Shown here: positions 47,519 through 50,783 of the stretch, piece after piece | Layout of the letters: each line of letters begins with the position of its first letter | How positions within the stretch are numbered: position 1 is the stretch's first letter | Source of the DNA: Acinetobacter pseudolwoffii | GTDB lineage: Bacteria; Pseudomonadota; Gammaproteobacteria; Pseudomonadales; Moraxellaceae | Assembly (NCBI RefSeq): GCF_002803605.1 | Contig: NZ_PHRG01000011.1 | Span: 1 to 50,783, forward strand | DNA: 50,783 nt | Direction: 5' to 3' | Notes under the pieces: model-generated | What the model was told of the DNA's origin: nothing | What the model saw: only the letters and a program-made list of their open reading frames with translations | Database searches by the model: none | Made by a program: the position numbers and the translations under genes

Positions 47519-47532
47519 CAAGAAGGTAAATG

Positions 47533-48522
47533 TTAAATTTGTTTAGATAAATAAATATCTATTTCACTCCAGTTACTTCTTAAAGCTAAATCCCTAGGGA
47601 GTTCTACATCAAAATTAACGTAGATCTCCCTTCTCAAACAATATTCCTCATAACCATCCGCATATGTTTCATAACGTGGGGCAAAATATAATTTCAAAAT
47701 TGGTAGATTTTGATCATCCCATCTTTGTTTGCCACGACTATATAAAAACAATTTCCCTAATGTATATAGTCGTCCAACCTGTTGCCGCATTCCTCTAAAA
47801 ACAGCATAGGTTTGAAAATAGGACTGCCATTTAACAAGATCTTCAATTGGTTTAGCCTTGTTAGGTTGTGAAACATAGCGATTTATAATATTAACTAAGT
47901 CTGTCTTCTTTTTCGCTATAACTTCTTTTTTCCATCTCCAAGTCCAACTAAAGGGTTTACTTGGCGTTTTATAAAATTTATCGGAGTTGGATTTATATTT
48001 TTTGTGAGTCATCCGAACAAGCTCTGCTGAATATCCTGAAAAATCTAATTCTAGATAAGGTTTAGACATTACAAACTTCAAAACCTCATTGTCTTTAAAG
48101 TAGTCGTGGATTAAGTCGGTTTCAGCAATGATATGCTTTCTAGAAAAAGACAACTCTTCTATTTCAAAGATTTTATCTTTGCCGATTTGCTTTTGCTGTT
48201 CAGTAGAACGAATTGGCTGTTTACTGTGTTTATGGCTGTTAGGCGTGGTGATTAATAAAATAAAAAGCCATCTATTTTCATACATCACATCTTGAACAAT
48301 TAAGTCTGCAATAGGTTTTCCTGTTTTAAGGCGGTAATTTCTCTGACGACTAGTTAAATTTAGATCATATCTGATCGTGAGTTTTTCAATGAGTTTCTTA
48401 ATATTGGTTGTTGAGCCAATACCATTATCAATACTAAATGATGAGTAAAAGTATGCTCCACGAGTTACTTTGTCCTGAATTTTCTGTGCCGTGTATTTGG
48501 TATGAGGGCTGTAATCAATCAT
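47533..48522 (-). CDS. Unrecognised 329-residue island protein
   Basis: A full-length open frame, convergent with the nuclease gene (14-base gap), with protein-like composition. It starts MIDYSPHTKYTAQKIQDKV and is rich in Lys, Arg, Tyr and Trp; the middle reads SRKHIIAETDLIHDYFKD and WTWRWKKEVIAKKKTDLV, and the rest continues basic. No signal peptide, membrane helix, Walker or nuclease motif is evident. The basic character suggests a nucleic acid-binding protein, for example of plasmid or transposon origin. A perfect ttgtt/aacaa dyad sits just before the ATG. I do not know its function. Confidence 0.7.
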   Translation of the reverse strand: MIDYSPHTKYTAQKIQDKVTRGAYFYSSFSIDNGIGSTTNIKKLIEKLTIRYDLNLTSRQRNYRLKTGKPIADLIVQDVMYENRWLFILLITTPNSHKHSKQPIRSTEQQKQIGKDKIFEIEELSFSRKHIIAETDLIHDYFKDNEVLKFVMSKPYLELDFSGYSAELVRMTHKKYKSNSDKFYKTPSKPFSWTWRWKKEVIAKKKTDLVNIINRYVSQPNKAKPIEDLVKWQSYFQTYAVFRGMRQQVGRLYTLGKLFLYSRGKQRWDDQNLPILKLYFAPRYETYADGYEEYCLRREIYVNFDVELPRDLALRSNWSEIDIYLSKQI

Positions 48523-49084
48523 CTTTTGTTATCCAACAATACAGTTTTGCTGTAAAGCAACAATCCACTTTTTCCCTATGGAATCCCGTCTCTGAATTTA
48601 TGTCAGTCAACAATAGAAATTGTCTAAATTAAGTCATTTTTTACTTTTGAGCTTTGCTCAAAATCACTATGGCAGAGCCATAGCTTTGTGATTGGTCACC
48701 TCACTTTGTAAGGTGGCAATTAAGTAGTTCCTAATGACGACACAACCTTCATAAGCTAAATTTATATCATTTTAAATTTATTATCAATAATATTGATATT
48801 TAAAATTAGATGTACTAATATGGAATTATCAATCGAATAGTGGACTGACCATCCATCCTTAATTTTCTTCATTGAAGTTCTGGATGGGTTTAAGACCACC
48901 ATTCAAAACTTTGATACATATTGCCGTGAGTACCTGAACTAACCATTCTTGTACTGCCGATGTAGCGGACTGCTGGGGAAACCTCGCTCGGTACGTTGCA
49001 ACGGGGGCTGGAGAGCTGCAATGCTCTTCTTCTATCCGTTCATTCAACTTGGATTTAAGAGTTCCTATATGCATTGCATATAAA
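48523..49084. other. Non-coding stretch with hairpins
   Basis: About 560 bases. A ctatggc/gccatag hairpin (48666-48682) nested in aatca/tgatt arms, a cacct/aggtg pair (48696-48714) and a ccatcc/ggatgg pair near 48,850-48,890 can be seen. A 71-codon frame (48859-49074, minus) ends NGGLKPIQNFNEEN but lacks a known domain; it may be the tail of a lost gene. Nothing convincing otherwise. Confidence 0.4.
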
Positions 49085-49740
49085 GTTGTTGGGCGACAAG
49101 GACACGGGAGCCTATAAGGAATTTATTCCGAAATGGTCATTTGGTTAGGAATAGCCAGATTAGATTTAAAACTTTGGTTTTGAATTGAAACCCTGTTCAA
49201 GGTGATACAGTCAGGAGCAGCATAGGATGTGCGATAGTCTCCGTTAATAGCTGAGTGTGTATGCTTGATCGAGGCAAGTGAACAACTTGCGAAAAGTATG
49301 CTCATTTCCAATCACGATGGCTGCTGAGAGTACCGTGAGGTACTAGGACTTCGAGCCTAACGGTGGAGAAGTTGGCACCATTTGGCGCAAGCTGAATGGG
49401 TCGCTGGATAGCTTAAACGTGTAACGGCATTAATCGATAGATGCTGATTGGAGTGTAAGAGTTTTACCCTTTATAAAGTTGTGTATACATCATATCCCGA
49501 TAGAACCAAGGAACTACGGTCGGGGGAAACAGGAAGTATGTATGCAAGCGAGAGGATAAACGGTCTGCACATTAAGACACTTTGAAATAACTTGGGAAGC
49601 ACTTTATAGAGGACTTGAATTGGTTAAAGGTCTGTCAATTTATACAGTGTGGGAGCGATGGCAAGTAGCGCATATAAAGCAGGTTTTACCTGTGGAAGTT
49701 GTGATACAGATCTTCATTAAAAAGAACTGTATTAAGTGAG
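49085..49740 (+). mobile_element. Probable ORF-less group II intron remnant
   Basis: About 650 bases with no open frame but RNA-like blocks. There is a 5'-end-like gggcgacaaggacacgggag, a tight hairpin agtacc-gtga-ggtact, the block ccgatagaaccaaggaacta, and then ggtcgggggaaacaggaagt. This order and spacing resemble domain I of bacterial group II introns such as Ll.LtrB (which has cgatagaggaaagtg at the matching place). No reverse transcriptase frame and no clear domain V/VI were found, so it would be truncated and inactive. Boundaries are approximate. Confidence 0.5.
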
Positions 49741-50241
49741 ATAGCTAGCTTAAAGCGAATCCTAAAACAATCAGATTTATCAGATTGCTCACTGCGAAAG
49801 CTTGAGTCGGCACATATGAAAATATGTTCGGCAATATGTTAGAAGAAGGTTAAGGGAATATTTGGTCGTATTCCTGTGTTTGGGCTTGGTCGCTCAAACT
49901 AGACCATGATTGATAAAGTATAAGTATTCTGAAGTTTGGTCACTAAAGAAATGTTGCTTATACGGAGTTGCTAGATACTTTCTTATTTAGCTTGTGTTCA
50001 CACGAACATGAAAAATGCTAGTGTCTCATTCTTCCATATTAGATGAGTTAAAGCTGAGTCTATAGCAGCAATTAGAAGTGGAATATGGCTTAAGTCAGCA
50101 TGAAAAAATTGAGCAGCCAATAAAGGCGTTAAAAATGAACAGTATAGTTCTAAAAACATTAAAGGCTACATCCATTTAGGAGTAGCCTTTTCTAATTTTT
50201 TAAATTTAGATTCTAATCTAATTAAGTTAAAAGATCGTCAT
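49741..50241. other. Gap before the IS256 element
   Basis: About 500 bases with no intact gene. A frame of 54 codons plus stop (50015-50179) reads through one internal TAG (50063-50065): MLVSHSSILDELKLSL, stop, then QQLEVEYGLSQHEKIEQPIK. It may be a decayed small gene. A hairpin at 50161-50190 with a T tract follows it. Confidence 0.4.
50161..50198 (+). terminator. Rho-independent terminator-like hairpin
   Basis: An aaaggctac / gtagccttt stem (50161-50169 and 50182-50190) with a 12-base loop is followed by a T-rich tract. Confidence 0.65.
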
Positions 50242-50783
50242 GAGACTGTAAATTAAATTGTGTAATTGCCTGAATTTGCTATGTTCATATTCACAACGGA
50301 GTCAGGCAACATGATGAACGAACAAAAACTAAAAGACCTTGCAGCAGAATTTGCTAAAGGAATCAAAACAGAAGACGATCTCAATCAATTCACCCGATTG
50401 TTGACTAAACTCACTGTTGAAACGGCTCTCAATGCCGAACTTACCGAACATCTCGGACATGAAAAGAATGCTCGTAAGAACGGTTCAAATGCTCGTAACG
50501 GTTATTCCAGTAAGACCGTGCTGAGCGATGATGGTGAGATTGAGATCACCACACCACGAGATCGTGATGGCACATTTGAGCCACAACTAATTAAAAAGAA
50601 TCAGACTCGTATCACGCAAATGGATAGCCAAATTCTATCCCTTTATGCCAAAGGCATGACTACCCGTGAAATCGTGGCTACTTTCAAAGAAATGTACGAT
50701 GCTGATGTATCTCCAACGCTTATTTCCAAGGTGACTGATGCTGTTAAGGAGCAAGTCGCTGAATGGCAAAACCGTCCGCTGGA
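50242..50783 (+). mobile_element. IS256-family insertion sequence, left part
   Basis: The window ends inside this element. The left terminus is placed at about 50242 (gagactgtaaattaaattgt), 69 bases before the transposase start, as expected for the family. The right end is not visible, so the inverted repeat cannot be confirmed. Confidence 0.75.
50311..50783 (+). CDS. IS256-family (mutator) transposase, N-terminal part
   Basis: DDE transposase of the IS256/mutator family, cut by the window end after about 157 residues. The family pattern is clear: TVETALNAELTEHLGHEKN, then NARNGYSSKTVLSDDGEIEI and TTPRDRDGTFEPQLIKKNQT, then SLYAKGMTTREI and the YDADVSPTLISKVTD segment before the first catalytic Asp, which lies off the edge. 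It starts with ATGATG at 50311 behind a GGAG site. The visible part has no frameshift, so the copy may be intact. It closely resembles Acinetobacter ISAba-type IS256 members. Confidence 0.9.
   Translation, partial: MMNEQKLKDLAAEFAKGIKTEDDLNQFTRLLTKLTVETALNAELTEHLGHEKNARKNGSNARNGYSSKTVLSDDGEIEITTPRDRDGTFEPQLIKKNQTRITQMDSQILSLYAKGMTTREIVATFKEMYDADVSPTLISKVTDAVKEQVAEWQNRPL

Noticed and set aside
48859..49074. 71-residue protein in the island
   Set aside because: No domain and no ribosome site; could be a tail of a lost gene, so mentioned only within the non-coding stretch.
49085..50241. An intact group II intron with reverse transcriptase
   Set aside because: No long open frame and no recognisable domain V hairpin in the stretch.
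1..50783. CRISPR arrays
   Set aside because: No regularly spaced direct repeats with unique spacers were seen anywhere.

Overview
The window looks like a stretch of an Acinetobacter chromosome (Moraxellaceae, Gammaproteobacteria). The protein sequences, the decayed IS5-family (IS903-group) and IS256-family transposases typical of that genus, the AT-rich intergenic regions and the PyrB plus inactive PyrC' pair all point this way. I assigned it by recognition, not by database search.

Positions 1-40,700 are ordinary core chromosome. In order they hold gpsA (cut by the window edge) with a nitroreductase, a lipoprotein, a DEAD-box helicase, a cold-shock protein, a TusA-like protein, rpoH (sigma-32), a DUF423 membrane protein, thiS-thiG, a glutathione transferase, a SulP transporter, trmB, a DUF2520 protein, a thioesterase and a SAM methyltransferase. 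From 12.9 to 25 kb there is a catabolic block: an acyl-CoA synthetase and TetR regulator facing a seven-gene liu/sco run (isovaleryl-CoA dehydrogenase, both methylcrotonyl-CoA carboxylase subunits, methylglutaconyl-CoA hydratase, HMG-CoA lyase, both 3-oxoacid CoA-transferase subunits), followed by an AtoE-type transporter. Together these would take leucine-derived isovaleryl-CoA to acetyl-CoA and acetoacetate, then reactivate acetoacetate. Next come an OmpA-like protein, pyrB-pyrC', rlmKL, a DUF945 protein, clpB with a sigma-32-type promoter, an aldo/keto reductase, a crp/vfr regulator, an OsmC protein and a metallophosphatase. Most genes end at clear hairpin-T-tract terminators.

At about 40.7 kb the character changes. 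A 3' fragment of a tRNA-Val(GAC) gene, still followed by its terminator, marks the left attachment site of an integrated element that continues beyond the right edge. Inside it are a decayed IS5-family element and a second, internally deleted copy, a small proline-rich protein, and a restriction-modification locus. That locus is an m5C DNA methyltransferase with an N-terminal helix-turn-helix, divergent from a McrB-like AAA+ motor and a McrC/LlaJI-like nuclease of very low GC. A 329-residue protein I do not recognise, a probable ORF-less group II intron remnant and the start of an IS256-family element follow.

The most interesting material is this island: the defence locus with its self-regulating-looking methyltransferase, the unknown neighbours, and the tRNA scar. 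In the core, the inactive dihydroorotase, paired palindromes at 12.7 kb, the heat-shock promoter of clpB and a few small leader-like features deserve a look.
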